Assembly (NCBI GenBank): GCA_963779225.1
Contig: CAVZWW010000003.1
Coordinates: 992,001-1,056,000, forward strand
Origin: CAVPCZ01 sp963779225
GTDB lineage: Bacteria > Bacteroidota > Ignavibacteria > UBA10030 > UBA6906
Direction: 5' to 3'
DNA length: 64,000 bases
Both the position numbers and the translations under genes were made by a program. The stretch's first letter is position 1, and every line of letters begins with the position of its first letter. The notes under the pieces were generated by a model that was not told where the DNA came from, searched no databases, and saw only the letters and a list, made by a program, of their open reading frames with translations. This document shows, piece after piece, positions 24,659 through 34,702 of the stretch.

Positions 24659-26962
24659 ATGAAATACGAAAGTTCCCCTATGAACCCATCACCGAAGCTT
24701 TTATGCCTGGCGCTGTTTGCGCCTGCCTTCTTTGCGTCCTCCCTTCCTGCCCAGACCGAGAATCTGGTGAACGCCTTGCAGGACTCCACGCAGCGCGATC
24801 CGCAGATCGAGCGTGACGGTGCGGGGAATATGGTTGTGGTATGGACTGCGGAAGATTATGCCGGCGTGAAATCCCACGGAGATATTGTGATGCGGAGACT
24901 TCAACCGGACGGTACACCGGTTGGCTCGGAACTGCTCGTGAATACGATCACCGCAGGCGACCAGGAACGGCCTGCGACCGCCATGAATGCCGCCGGGGAT
25001 CTGGTTGTGGTCTGGGCTTCCTTTGTCGACAACGATTCCTCCTATGACATCAAAGCCCGGCGCTTCAAAAACGGAGTGCCGCTCGGCGATGAGTTTCTCG
25101 TGAATACGGCCCGTCTGAAGACGCAGACCAATCCGGACGTCGCGGTGGATTCGGCCGGGAATGCCGTCGTGGTGTGGGATTCATGGACCGATCTGTCGGA
25201 CCGGGAAGTGATGGGCCGGCTGTTCGGGCCGGACGGGTTGCCGCTCACAGGCGAGTTTATGGTCAACACGACTATTGCCTACAGCCAGGCCAGGCCCGCT
25301 GTCACCATGCGGCGCGACAGAAGTTTCGTGGTCGTGTGGGAATCGTGGAAGCAGGACAGTCCCACGCCTGCAGGATACGGCATGTATGCACGGCTGTTCG
25401 GGCCGAATGCCACCCCGCTGACGGGCGAACTCCCCGTGAATACTTATACCGCGGATTATCAATGGTACGGTGATGTGGAATCGTTCGACGACAACAGTTT
25501 TGTCGTTGTCTGGTGCAGCTGGGAACAGGACGGGGCTGACGGAAGCATCGTGCTGCAACGGTTCTCACCGGACGGGACAAAGATCGGGGGGGAGGTGGCG
25601 GTCAACGCGACGACCGCGAACTACCAATGGCTCCCGCGCATCCGGAAATTTGAAGACGGGAGTTTTGCCGTGATCTGGTCCAGCTGGAAGCAGGACGGTA
25701 GCCGGGAGGGGGTGTATGCCCAGCTGTTCGACGCCGCCGGCCGTAAGACGTCATTCGAAACGCAGCTGAATGTCACGACGGAAAGTTTTCAGTGGGAACC
25801 CGATGCGGTAACATCCGGACCGAACACGCTGACGGCGGTCTGGTCCAGCTGGGGCCAGACCGGCAAGGATTATGACATCGTGGTGCGCCGCGTCATGCCC
25901 GCTCTCCCGCAGGGATTTGTCAACCCTCAGACGGTGGGGCACCCCTTCGGGCGAACCACCACCCGCATTACCGTGCAGGTGCTGGATTCCCTCGCGTTGA
26001 CAGGAAACACGTACGAGGTGTTTTTCGACTCTCTTTCAGGCAAGCGCGCTCTTCTGAACGCACGAAACGTCACAACCGGCGATACACTTGTGCGCGCATA
26101 CGCGGTCGACCGGGGAGAGAATGTCTTCTACCTCACCCCGCAATTCCAGGGCGTGGCCGTTGAGGTCGTGCCGGAATTCGATCTGGATATCGACTTTGCG
26201 GGGTCCTCCATGGTCAACCGGTCGGGCACCAATATCAGCTTTCTGGTGAACAACCCGACGGCGGGCCTCAAACTTCTTGCGCCGATTGACATTGCTCTGT
26301 GCTGGGGGAATACCGACACGCTTGCGGACGGCAGCTATGCAACGCCGCTGGACACGGCACTGAGCAGCAGTGGAAAGCGGGAGGTGGTGGTGCCCTTCCG
26401 CGCATGGAACCTGACGGACAATCAGAAGATGGACCTGCTGGTTGTCGAATCGGTGGTGAACAAACGGTGGAACCCCTCCGAAAAGATCATTTTCCTGACA
26501 CCTCCGGCCTACAGGTCTGCGACAAATAATACCTGTGCCGAGCTCCGTCCGACGGTTCCGGGAGGTCCCCTGGTGATGCCCGCTGCCGGGGATACAAACT
26601 ACATCCTTACGACGAAGCCGATCCGGCAGGGGGAGACATTCACGTTTACCACCGGCCGGGCGACCGTGCTTGATGTGCCCGCTCCGGCGGGTCAGCCCGG
26701 GGCGTATGCTCTTGCGCAGAACTATCCGAATCCATTCAATCCTTCCACCACGATCAACTATAGCGTCCCGCGGGCCGGACGTGTTGCCCTGCGTGTATAC
26801 AATGTGCTCGGGCAGCTTGTTGCGACGCCGGCGGACGGCGTGCACAACGCCGGGAGCTACAGGGTCAGATTTGACGGGGGGTCTCTGGCGAGCGGGGTAT
26901 ATTTCTACCGGTTGGAATGGGAAGGGCGGTCGCTGACGCAGAAGATGATGCTTGTAAAGTAG
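24659..26962 (+). CDS. Secreted seven-repeat propeller with T9SS sorting domain
   Basis: The protein has 767 residues from 24659; the ATG at 24680 gives a cleaner signal peptide (M-N-P-S-P-K-L-L-C-L-A-L-F...), and neither start has a clear ribosome site. A repeat with core V-V-V-W-x-S-W occurs seven times, with the Trp at residues 62, 119, 173, 227, 285, 340 and 395 (54-58 apart). That spacing and count fit a seven-bladed beta-propeller. Each repeat also carries R-x-F/L-x-P-D-G and V-N-T/V-N-A elements. A beta-sandwich-like region follows, then the T9SS domain from N-Y-P-N-P-F-N-P (nt 26720) to M-M-L-V-K. Likely surface or secreted; ligand unknown. Confidence 0.87.
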   Translation: MKYESSPMNPSPKLLCLALFAPAFFASSLPAQTENLVNALQDSTQRDPQIERDGAGNMVVVWTAEDYAGVKSHGDIVMRRLQPDGTPVGSELLVNTITAGDQERPATAMNAAGDLVVVWASFVDNDSSYDIKARRFKNGVPLGDEFLVNTARLKTQTNPDVAVDSAGNAVVVWDSWTDLSDREVMGRLFGPDGLPLTGEFMVNTTIAYSQARPAVTMRRDRSFVVVWESWKQDSPTPAGYGMYARLFGPNATPLTGELPVNTYTADYQWYGDVESFDDNSFVVVWCSWEQDGADGSIVLQRFSPDGTKIGGEVAVNATTANYQWLPRIRKFEDGSFAVIWSSWKQDGSREGVYAQLFDAAGRKTSFETQLNVTTESFQWEPDAVTSGPNTLTAVWSSWGQTGKDYDIVVRRVMPALPQGFVNPQTVGHPFGRTTTRITVQVLDSLALTGNTYEVFFDSLSGKRALLNARNVTTGDTLVRAYAVDRGENVFYLTPQFQGVAVEVVPEFDLDIDFAGSSMVNRSGTNISFLVNNPTAGLKLLAPIDIALCWGNTDTLADGSYATPLDTALSSSGKREVVVPFRAWNLTDNQKMDLLVVESVVNKRWNPSEKIIFLTPPAYRSATNNTCAELRPTVPGGPLVMPAAGDTNYILTTKPIRQGETFTFTTGRATVLDVPAPAGQPGAYALAQNYPNPFNPSTTINYSVPRAGRVALRVYNVLGQLVATPADGVHNAGSYRVRFDGGSLASGVYFYRLEWEGRSLTQKMMLVK

Positions 26963-26985
26963 CCCGGGGCATGCGCGATACGACA

Positions 26986-27020
26986 AGGCCCGCCTGCGCA
27001 CGATGAGCGCAGGCGGGCCT
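26986..27020. terminator. Bidirectional terminator between convergent genes
   Basis: A perfect 14-bp stem (aggcccgcctgcgc 26986-26999; gcgcaggcgggcct 27007-27020) with a 7-base loop sits in the 78-base gap between the plus-strand propeller gene and the minus-strand cassette B. Confidence 0.8.
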
Positions 27021-27040
27021 CTGAGCGAGTAACAGCCCTG

Positions 27041-28108
27041 CTACAGTTGCACGCCGAGTGAGAAATACTGCACGTTCTTCAACCTTCCGTAATCCGCAAA
27101 CCCGTAGTCCAGTTTCAGCGTTGCCACGTTGGTGATGCCGTAGTGCACACCCAGGCCCCAGGTGAGGCCCTGTTCGGAGTCGCGCAACCATAGCGACTTG
27201 TAGCCGATCCGGCCGAACAGGATTTCATTCCAGGCTACTTCCACTCCGGAATTGACATATTCCGTATTGTCATTCGGGTGCGTGGCGTCGATTGCGATCG
27301 TGGCCCGGAAATCTTCAAGGTTCTGAACCACGTCCCACGCGATGCCTATCCGGAAGGTGAGGGGCATCGGGTACTCTCCGGTCTGAAGCTGGGAAGGGAT
27401 GTTGTTCGGTCCTGTGCCGATATTATTGTCCGGGTCGTAGTTGAAGTTGATATCGCGGCCGTCCAGCCGCATCGTTGTCCCGAAGTTGGAGATGGATGCA
27501 CCGATGTTCAGACCGGGGATTTCGGACATATACAGGGTACCGACATCGATGGCGAATCCGCTGGCGCTTTCGCTCCAGACGCTCTCATGCACATACTTTG
27601 CGTTGAAGCCGATGGAGAAACGATCCGTCAGGTTCTTCGCATACGAGAGTCCCACGGCGAGCGAGGTGGCGTTCCATTTACGCCCGTCCCCCTCGGGATA
27701 GGCGACTGTCGTGACATTTTCCTCGGGGGTGCGCAGTGAGATAATGGAGAGGCCGAAGGTGCCGGCATCTCCGATGGGTAACACGCCCGCGGCGAAGTCG
27801 TAGTTGATGTCGGCCAGCCAGTTTGCGTGGTTGAATGTCAGCTCGCTGCTGATGTTCATACGCGAGAGTGCGGCGGGGTTCCAGTAGATGGAGGAGATGT
27901 CCCCGGTGACGCCGACCTGGGCGCCACCCATGCCGAGGGCTCGGGCACCGACGCCTATTTTCAGGAATTGCGCCGCGGTGGTGCCCACCTTCGCGGTGCT
28001 GCGAAACAGCTGGGCGTACACGGGGGTGATCGAGAGCATCACCAGCAGGAGCACAATGCCCTGTGCCCGCCTCGCGGTTGCCCGAACCGGATGTTGCGTG
28101 ATTGTCAT
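27041..28108 (-). CDS. PorV/PorQ-family outer-membrane protein, cassette B
   Basis: The protein has 355 residues from the ATG at 28108, which has GGAGGT 4 bases upstream. An upstream ATG at 28156 overlaps the preceding stop as ATGA but would add 16 residues before the signal peptide. Family signature F-L-K-I-G-V-G-A-R-A-L-G-M-G-G-A-Q, then I-Y-W-N-P-A-A-L, and a barrel ending L-G-V-Q-L. It is clearly paralogous to the cassette A protein: both have D-A-T/I-H-P-N-D-N-T-E-Y, E-I-L/V-F and D-Y-G/A-x-x-D-W/Y-G-R-L-K-N-V. It is the third gene of the minus-strand cassette. Predicted role: outer-membrane partner in export or presentation of the large secreted protein. Confidence 0.87.
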   Translation of the reverse strand: MTITQHPVRATARRAQGIVLLLVMLSITPVYAQLFRSTAKVGTTAAQFLKIGVGARALGMGGAQVGVTGDISSIYWNPAALSRMNISSELTFNHANWLADINYDFAAGVLPIGDAGTFGLSIISLRTPEENVTTVAYPEGDGRKWNATSLAVGLSYAKNLTDRFSIGFNAKYVHESVWSESASGFAIDVGTLYMSEIPGLNIGASISNFGTTMRLDGRDINFNYDPDNNIGTGPNNIPSQLQTGEYPMPLTFRIGIAWDVVQNLEDFRATIAIDATHPNDNTEYVNSGVEVAWNEILFGRIGYKSLWLRDSEQGLTWGLGVHYGITNVATLKLDYGFADYGRLKNVQYFSLGVQL

Positions 28109-28152
28109 ACGACCTCCAGAGGGATCCGTCACGATCTTCGTTAGTGTTTCTC

Positions 28153-31100
28153 TCATTTGATCAGCGCCAGCCTTCCGATCTTCTCTCCCACGCCGGGGAC
28201 ATCAACATGATAGATGTAGACGCCGTAGGCCAGGCGTTGTCCTTCATACGAGAGCAGCCGCCAATCGGCAAAGCTGTTGGTGTCGTCCTTGATGATGGTG
28301 TCCACCAGTTCTCCCACCATGGTGTAGATACGGATCGTACACTGCGGCGGGAGGTTCCGGAACTGGAGCTTGTTTTCGCCGCGCCGCTGTGATGTCGGCC
28401 CGGGCGTTTCGACGCCGCTATAGACCACATAGGGATTCGGGACCACGGAAATCGCATCGAGCACCGATGTCGCCAGGGCAGGATCGAACTTTGACGCCGT
28501 GGTGCCGAACGTGTACCGGTCTCCTGCGGCGAAGGGTTTGCTGGACTTCACTTCGAATACATTCCCCTGTGTGGGAAGGATGAGCGGCACGCCGACCGGT
28601 GCGGTGTAGGTCACGGACACCATGACGGGAATGGGGTTTTGCGGTGCATATTTCGGCGGTGTCACAAAGACGAGTTCTCTGCCGGGACGCCACATGCTGT
28701 CCGAGGCCAGAGAAACCAGCACGCGGAATGCCGAGGTGTCGGTGACATTCACGATCTTAAACGGACAGACAACCACTTTGCGGGCGCTGTTGTTCAGGAG
28801 CGTGTCGCCCGGGAAGGCCCATTTGCCGTTGGCCAGCGTATCCGTCTTGTTCCACTGAATCTGGAAATCCAGCGGAGCGGGGCGGAAAGGAGCGGTTGGG
28901 AGTGCGATGGGCTTGTGCACGCGCGACAGCAGGTTGGTGTTGTTCACGTTGGACCAGCCGCTATTGAGCGAATCGATGCCGAGCGGCACATCCTGTACAT
29001 AGAGCCGCACGCCGTCGAAGACCGGATTATCATCTTCCCCGTTCAGGCGGTTGCTTGCGAAGACCGTGTAGTACTGATAGGTGATCGTGTAGACGGCATC
29101 CTTCACCAGGTTGCCCGGTGCGGCGCCGCGAATGCGTCCACCCGGCACGTCGAGGCGGTATGACGCCGGCGGTACGGTGGCGCCCGCCGCGTCTTTCACG
29201 ACGACACTCGACTCGATCTGGTTCTTGTGCGACAGGGGCACGTAGATGGTGTCCCGTGAGGTGAATGTTTCGGTTGTGAGCTCCAACGACTGGACGTCGT
29301 AGACCACCTTGCTGTTCAATGTGCGGAAATCGATGTTGTACTTTGCTCCGTCGATGACCTGGTAGTCGTTGAACACCTTGACACCCATGGAACCGGTGGA
29401 GATTCCGGTGACCCGCTGCGGTTTGAAGTTGTTGTCGACGATCGCCGTCCTCTGTCCCGAAGCGAGCGGTCCCGGGATGACCGAAACGGTGTTCTGGTCG
29501 AACTTGAGTTCACCGGTTACCGGGTCCTTCGTGATGGCGATCTGGGATTCGGATGGTGGCAGAGCAACACCAAGGGTGTCGAAACCGTGGTCGTACGATG
29601 CAACGGCATAATAGTACGTCTTGCCGTTGATGGCTGAGGAATCGACGTATTCGTGCACCAAGCCGCTGTTTACGCCGAGGTTGTATTTCACGCCCCGCCC
29701 GAGGTATTCAACGGGGTGGAGTCCCGACCATGTGTTGACCAGGTCAAATTGCGCCCGTTGTCCGTTTTGCAGGAACGGGCTGGCCAGGAAGGCGGACCCG
29801 TTGGCGTCCGTGATCGTGTAGACATCGCTGAAGGTGTAGTCCTCGCTGCGATAGATCTTGTACCCTTCAAAATCCTCCGTCGCGGTCAACGGGTCGGTCG
29901 TGCTCTCGGCGAGATTGTCCCAGTAGAGCGTCACCTTTCCGTCACCCGGGATGGCGACGACGTTCGGTTTGGGCGGCGGTTGGGCGAAGAGATAGTTCGC
30001 TTCAAGGACACGCTGTGCCGTTTCGGCGTTGAGGAGCAGGTCGGGGAGATTTTCCCCCATCAACAGGGCGATGGAGAACCGCTGTGTTGCGCTCGGCTCC
30101 AGGGCGAACGCACCCGAGCCGTAGAGGAAGGCATTGTCCCCCGGTGTCCGGAAAAGGGTCTGATCGGTGGATATGCTATCCGAGGAGATCAGCTGCGTGA
30201 ACAGCGGATCATTGATGGGAAAATTCGGCTGGGCTGCCGGGAGGGCCCAGAAACTTGTCAGTCCGATTTGATCCGATTCGTCGACGTCACGGATTCCGAA
30301 ATGGGGTTCGGAAACGAGATTGTTGCCGAGATCATAACCGATGTCGGGCTTCCCGTTCCCTTCACCAAGGTCACCGGTGCCGGGGAGTCCGTCGATGCCC
30401 ACATCGTCCTTTGCCTGATTCCAATCGCCGTCTTCATCGCCGGACCAGCGCGGTTTCGGCTTGCCGAACAGCGCCGTGTATTTTGCCGTGTCGGTGATGC
30501 CTGTGGTCAGCGGGTAAGAGACGCCGTCGATGAAATAGCCCGCATCATTGAACGGACTCTCATCGGTGATGCCGTCGTCATCGTCGTCTTTGGTGTTGAC
30601 GGAGTTGCTTGGCGATTCAAGGAACTTGAAACCGAAGTACCCGGGCTTCAGTCCGCCGTCACCGATCCCACCGTCATCCCACGCGTAAACCATACTGCGG
30701 GCGCGCTGGTCGAACGGATCGGCGAGGGGGCCCTTCGGCGGGATGAAGAAGGCGAGGTCATCGCCATAATCATTCGGCCCGCCGATGTGCGGGTCCCCGA
30801 ACATGCCGAAGTAGACTTTGTCGAGGGTCTTCGGGCTGCGATTGGTGACCCGGTAGACAAGGAAAATGAGATCTTCCGCCAGCGGGTTATTGAACTGGAA
30901 GAACCGGACCTCGAGGTCGAGTCCCAGGCCCCCTTTCGAGGTGTCGTCCGGGAACGGCGAGTAGAGGTTTTTCCATTTATAGTTCGTGTAGTCGTCGCAC
31001 ACGAAGTAGACTTCCTCGTCAGGTGACGTGGCATCGTTGCCCAGGAATGCCGGCCAGACGTATCGGCCCAGTGCCTGATTGTACCAGGATTCGGGCCAGC

Positions 31101-31659
31101 TGTGCGGTTTGCGGGTGAGATCGCCGCCCACATCGGACCGGTGGCTCCAGGCCGCGATATCCGGCTGACCCGGGGCGGTGTAACCCGACTTCGGGAGCCA
31201 GCCATATTTCAGGGATCCGTCGGTAGCGTAGGCACCCTGGCTGGGTGTATACATACCGTCATCAAGTATCCAGACGGAATCTCCCCGGGTGCTCAGCACG
31301 CGGGCGGCCACCAGGGGCGAGAATTCGTAGCCGTATCCCAGGCGGTTCCACACAAGGTCAGCCACATTGCCGAGTGTGTTGGGGCGGGTGATGTTGCCGT
31401 AATTATAGACGACGGTGGTGATCTTGTTGCCGCGGATGATGAGGCTCTTGATCTCCTTCATCTCGCCCGTGGTCTTGTTCAGGGAATTTGTCGACTGCCG
31501 GTCGAGGTAATCGACCAGGCGTTGCCATTCCTCCGGTGTCGCCTTCTTCGGGTCGAGCCGCAGCAGGTCGGTCTCCTGCGCGCGCGGTGCCGCGACGGGC
31601 AACAGAAAGGCTGCAAGCGCAAGGAGAGTGAGAAACATGGTTTTCATACACAATCCCAT
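28153..31659 (-). CDS. Very large secreted protein, cassette B middle gene
   Basis: The 1,168-residue protein has a signal peptide (M-K-T-M-F-L-T-L-L-A-L-A-A-F, starting at the second Met, 31647, or first at 31659). Shared with the cassette A protein are I-I-R-G-N-K-I-T-T-V-V-Y-N-Y-G-N near the start, K-F-L-E-S-P, the acidic loops D-D-D-D-D-G-I-T-D-E and D-E-D-G-D-W-N-Q-A-K-D-D-V-G-I-D-G, D-E-S-D-Q-I-G-L-T-S-F, and E-D-F-E-G-Y-K-I-Y-R-S before fibronectin-like regions. The C-terminal domain has V-P-N-P-Y, C-T-I-R-I-Y-T-M-V-G-E-L-V and final R-L-A-L-I-K, and again lacks the usual N-Y-P-N-P-F-N-P. It starts 17 bases after the receptor stop. Function unknown; likely a surface component working with that receptor. 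Confidence 0.82.
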   Translation of the reverse strand: MGLCMKTMFLTLLALAAFLLPVAAPRAQETDLLRLDPKKATPEEWQRLVDYLDRQSTNSLNKTTGEMKEIKSLIIRGNKITTVVYNYGNITRPNTLGNVADLVWNRLGYGYEFSPLVAARVLSTRGDSVWILDDGMYTPSQGAYATDGSLKYGWLPKSGYTAPGQPDIAAWSHRSDVGGDLTRKPHSWPESWYNQALGRYVWPAFLGNDATSPDEEVYFVCDDYTNYKWKNLYSPFPDDTSKGGLGLDLEVRFFQFNNPLAEDLIFLVYRVTNRSPKTLDKVYFGMFGDPHIGGPNDYGDDLAFFIPPKGPLADPFDQRARSMVYAWDDGGIGDGGLKPGYFGFKFLESPSNSVNTKDDDDDGITDESPFNDAGYFIDGVSYPLTTGITDTAKYTALFGKPKPRWSGDEDGDWNQAKDDVGIDGLPGTGDLGEGNGKPDIGYDLGNNLVSEPHFGIRDVDESDQIGLTSFWALPAAQPNFPINDPLFTQLISSDSISTDQTLFRTPGDNAFLYGSGAFALEPSATQRFSIALLMGENLPDLLLNAETAQRVLEANYLFAQPPPKPNVVAIPGDGKVTLYWDNLAESTTDPLTATEDFEGYKIYRSEDYTFSDVYTITDANGSAFLASPFLQNGQRAQFDLVNTWSGLHPVEYLGRGVKYNLGVNSGLVHEYVDSSAINGKTYYYAVASYDHGFDTLGVALPPSESQIAITKDPVTGELKFDQNTVSVIPGPLASGQRTAIVDNNFKPQRVTGISTGSMGVKVFNDYQVIDGAKYNIDFRTLNSKVVYDVQSLELTTETFTSRDTIYVPLSHKNQIESSVVVKDAAGATVPPASYRLDVPGGRIRGAAPGNLVKDAVYTITYQYYTVFASNRLNGEDDNPVFDGVRLYVQDVPLGIDSLNSGWSNVNNTNLLSRVHKPIALPTAPFRPAPLDFQIQWNKTDTLANGKWAFPGDTLLNNSARKVVVCPFKIVNVTDTSAFRVLVSLASDSMWRPGRELVFVTPPKYAPQNPIPVMVSVTYTAPVGVPLILPTQGNVFEVKSSKPFAAGDRYTFGTTASKFDPALATSVLDAISVVPNPYVVYSGVETPGPTSQRRGENKLQFRNLPPQCTIRIYTMVGELVDTIIKDDTNSFADWRLLSYEGQRLAYGVYIYHVDVPGVGEKIGRLALIK

Positions 31660-31675
31660 CGGTTGAGTGAAATGT

Positions 31676-34516
31676 TTAGAGTACGATCGAAGCCCCGATG
31701 CGGATGAGCCGCGGGGTGCTGATGTTGCCGGGGTTCGCGTAATAATTGTCCACGCCGCTGATCGGAATCATGCCGGGGTCGCCGCGCACAATCCGGTTAC
31801 GCACATCGGCAAGGAGCTCCGGCCGCAGTGTCTGATCGATGTTGTACAGCGCGCGTCCCGAGTTTGCATAGACGTACAGCTCGTTTTCGGTGTCAAACAG
31901 GTTGTCCACCTGAATGAAGAGCGAGAAGTCAAACGATCCGAACTTGAAATATTTCTCGATCTTCACATCCACATTCCACTGCACCGGCTGCTGATCGCTG
32001 TTCTGCGTGAAGCTGATCGGGACGACGTTCGACGGGAATTCGGGGGTATACGGCGTTCCGGTGCGGAGGAACGCTATCACACTGACCGCCCAGTCGTTGG
32101 GCTGTGTGAGGGCGATGGAAGAGGTGAGCGTGTGGCTCCGGTCGAAATCGAGCGGCACCAGGTAGGTCTCGCTCAGCTGACCCTGCTGTTCGTTGTAGTA
32201 GATTTCATCCAGGGGGAGCGTACGGTTCCCTTCGGCAACCTGGAACGTGTAGTCCAGGGTGGCTGAGAGGAGATCATCCACCGAACGCCGCTTCAGGAGC
32301 GCTATGCTGATTCCCCGGGTATTGGCATAGGCGAGGTTCGTCAGGACATTGTACTGCTTGTCGCCGCGGGCGGTGATCACCCGTTGCGAATAGATGTAGT
32401 CGCTCACATCTTTGTAATAACCCGTAATTTCAATCTTGAGGTCTTCCGTCAATCCCTGCTGGAGACCCAGCTCGTACTGGATGCTCTTCTGCGGGTTCAC
32501 GTCCGGGTTGCCGAACGTGGGAGTTGTTCCCGAGGGTGCGCGGAAGTTCGGGTTCCTGTAGAGGCTGGCGAGCGATCCGATCTGGTAAAAGTGCCCGTAG
32601 GAGAACCGGATCGTTCCCTGGTCGGTGATCGGGTAGGAAACACTGATACGGGGGCTCACCATATGTTTCACCGACGCATCGGTGAGGCTGTCTGTCAGCA
32701 GAATTGAATCCTGTTGCGAGAGCTGCGTGCTGAGCGCGGGGTTATACTGGGCGGCGGGATCGAAGTATTCGTAGCGGAGCCCGAGGTTCAGGATGATCGA
32801 CTTGAAGAGTTCGATCTTATCCTGAACATACGCCGCCAGCTGCAGCGGTTTGCGTTCATAGGCCACATAGCCGCCTTCCACCGTCGGGATGTACGGTTCG
32901 AAATGGTAGTCGCCCGAAAGCGCATTGCTGAAGCTGGGATCGGCACCCGGATTGTTGGGATCCTTGAATAACAGGGAATAGGACTCCACCGTCACGGTGT
33001 GTGCGCGGGCTTCGAGGCCGAACTTCACTTCATGCGTGTTGAACATCTGGGCAACCAGATCGAACTTCCCCGACCATGTCACGGTCTTCCGGCTGAACCG
33101 GTCGGGATCCGTGCCTCCCGTCAGGTATCCCACGTTGGGGATGCCCTGGAGGTAGAATGTTGGAAGATACCGCGGGTCCGAGGGGTTATCGTACGCCCAG
33201 CTGTGTCCCTTGTCGGTGACAAAGGATCCCTTGACCGTATAGAACATCCGCTCGTTGAGCGAGTGGGTGAATTCCAGGGCATGCATATACCCTTCGCCGC
33301 GCGAGTACGCGATGCCGTCCGGCTTGTAACGGGAGACATAGGGGTCGACGTCCGGCGATTCATCGAAGTTGAGGAGGAATTCGTATTTCAGTTTCATCTC
33401 GGGGACAATCCGCCAGCTCAGGTTGCCCTGCACGTTGTAGGACTTGCTCCAGTTGAGCGGGACGATGGCGCCGTCGCCTCCGGGCAGGCCGACCAGGTCG
33501 CTCGTATCGTGCACCAGCGGTCCGAAGTAGTAGGGATCCGACGCGGACCCGCGCCGCGGGTCGCCGGCAGGAAACCCCTCCCGCGAGAGATAGGAATCGG
33601 TCGGGAGATACAGGCGCTGACCGTACAGGTGGCCGCCGTTCCAGTTGTACACACCCGATGCGAAGAAGGTCAGGTTCTCGCCGAGCAACGGCCCGCTCAC
33701 GGTGGCTTCCGTGCGGTTTACGTTGGATATCTTGAATTCGTCAATGTTCGGGAAGAGGTCCTTATGGCTGCTCACATGGTCGCCGGTGTAGTACTTCAGG
33801 CTTCCGGTCCATCTGGCGCCGCCGTCCTTCGTCACGTAGTTGACAACCCCGCTCAGCGCACCGCCATATTCGGCGCTGAATGTGCCGCTGGAGACGGACA
33901 CTTCACGCACGGCGTTTGTCGCCACGCCCACCGAACGTGTGTTCGCGTACGGATTGTTGACGTTCATGCCGTTCAACGTATACGCGATCTCGTTTCCCAT
34001 GCCGCCCCGGATGTGGATGCTGCCATCGTCATCCACGGTGATGCCCGCCTGGAGGCCGATCACTTCGCTGATGTCCGTGACCGGAAGAGCTTCGATAACC
34101 TCGGAGGATATAGAGGCCACCGGGTTGGTCAGGTCCTGTCGGATCAGGGGAGAACGTTCCGCCTGAACTACCACCGCATCCAGCTCGATGCTTCCTTCGA
34201 CCAGATCGATATCAAGCGGGGTGGTGAAATCGACGGAAATGCTCAGGTCATTCGCTTCGAACCTGCGGTAGCCGATGAAGGAAGCGGCCACCTTGACCCG
34301 CCCGGGGGGGACGTTCAGAATGACATAACGTCCTTCAACATTCGATGACGCGCCAAGCGGAGTGCCCTGCACCACCACGTTGACGCCGGGGATAGGCTCC
34401 TTGGTGCGGGAGTCCCTGACCACGCCGGAGATCTTTCCGGTGCTGCCGGCCAGCAGCGCGGATGCGCAGACGCACAGGCAGAGGGCGACCGCCACAGCAT
34501 GTGTAACGATGCGCAT
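31676..34516 (-). CDS. TonB-dependent receptor, cassette B
   Basis: The 946-residue protein has a signal peptide to about residue 24 and a regulatory-like domain (S-T-G-K-I-S-G-V-V ... G-V-N-V-V-V-Q-G-T-P-L-G-A). A short linker V-V-V-Q-A-E-R-S-P-L-I leads into the plug with I-H-I-R-G-G-M-G-N-E-I-A-Y-T-L-N-G and F-S-A-E-Y-G-G-A-L-S-G-V-V-N, and then an outer-membrane barrel. In overall design and plug motifs it is closest to the cassette A receptor. It is first in the minus-strand cassette and has its own promoter at 34638-34666. Ligand unknown. Confidence 0.92.
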   Translation of the reverse strand: MRIVTHAVAVALCLCVCASALLAGSTGKISGVVRDSRTKEPIPGVNVVVQGTPLGASSNVEGRYVILNVPPGRVKVAASFIGYRRFEANDLSISVDFTTPLDIDLVEGSIELDAVVVQAERSPLIRQDLTNPVASISSEVIEALPVTDISEVIGLQAGITVDDDGSIHIRGGMGNEIAYTLNGMNVNNPYANTRSVGVATNAVREVSVSSGTFSAEYGGALSGVVNYVTKDGGARWTGSLKYYTGDHVSSHKDLFPNIDEFKISNVNRTEATVSGPLLGENLTFFASGVYNWNGGHLYGQRLYLPTDSYLSREGFPAGDPRRGSASDPYYFGPLVHDTSDLVGLPGGDGAIVPLNWSKSYNVQGNLSWRIVPEMKLKYEFLLNFDESPDVDPYVSRYKPDGIAYSRGEGYMHALEFTHSLNERMFYTVKGSFVTDKGHSWAYDNPSDPRYLPTFYLQGIPNVGYLTGGTDPDRFSRKTVTWSGKFDLVAQMFNTHEVKFGLEARAHTVTVESYSLLFKDPNNPGADPSFSNALSGDYHFEPYIPTVEGGYVAYERKPLQLAAYVQDKIELFKSIILNLGLRYEYFDPAAQYNPALSTQLSQQDSILLTDSLTDASVKHMVSPRISVSYPITDQGTIRFSYGHFYQIGSLASLYRNPNFRAPSGTTPTFGNPDVNPQKSIQYELGLQQGLTEDLKIEITGYYKDVSDYIYSQRVITARGDKQYNVLTNLAYANTRGISIALLKRRSVDDLLSATLDYTFQVAEGNRTLPLDEIYYNEQQGQLSETYLVPLDFDRSHTLTSSIALTQPNDWAVSVIAFLRTGTPYTPEFPSNVVPISFTQNSDQQPVQWNVDVKIEKYFKFGSFDFSLFIQVDNLFDTENELYVYANSGRALYNIDQTLRPELLADVRNRIVRGDPGMIPISGVDNYYANPGNISTPRLIRIGASIVL

Positions 34517-34637
34517 ATTGTACCTTTAGGATAATGTGCAATGATTACGACCAGGGGAAACTCAGAAAGGGAACTTCTGGCATCTTCCCAACGAGTCCGT
34601 GGATACGGCGGGGGAACCTTGCTGCCGTCTTCATAAA

Positions 34638-34666
34638 AATATAGAAAAACCGGCTGCCGTAGTCAA
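34638..34666 (-). promoter_or_regulatory. Promoter for cassette B (minus strand)
   Basis: On the minus strand, TTGACT (34666-34661) is followed after exactly 17 bases by TATATT (34643-34638) and more T residues. Leader length to the receptor ATG is about 115 bases. The layout matches the promoters at 14090 and 41830. Confidence 0.7.
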
Positions 34667-34674
34667 GCTGTGGC

Positions 34675-34702
34675 TTGATTATTTCCGTTAAGTTGTTAAT
34701 TT
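34675..34702 (+). promoter_or_regulatory. Possible promoter for the propeller gene at 34825
   Basis: TTGATT (34675-34680), a 16-base spacer and TAATTT (34697-34702). It is weaker than its divergent neighbour but correctly placed about 120 bases before the start codon. Confidence 0.4.

Noticed and set aside
29653..34348. Long plus-strand open frames (457 and 449 codons) opposite cassette B
   Set aside because: They mirror conserved minus-strand genes and have shadow-type composition without motifs.
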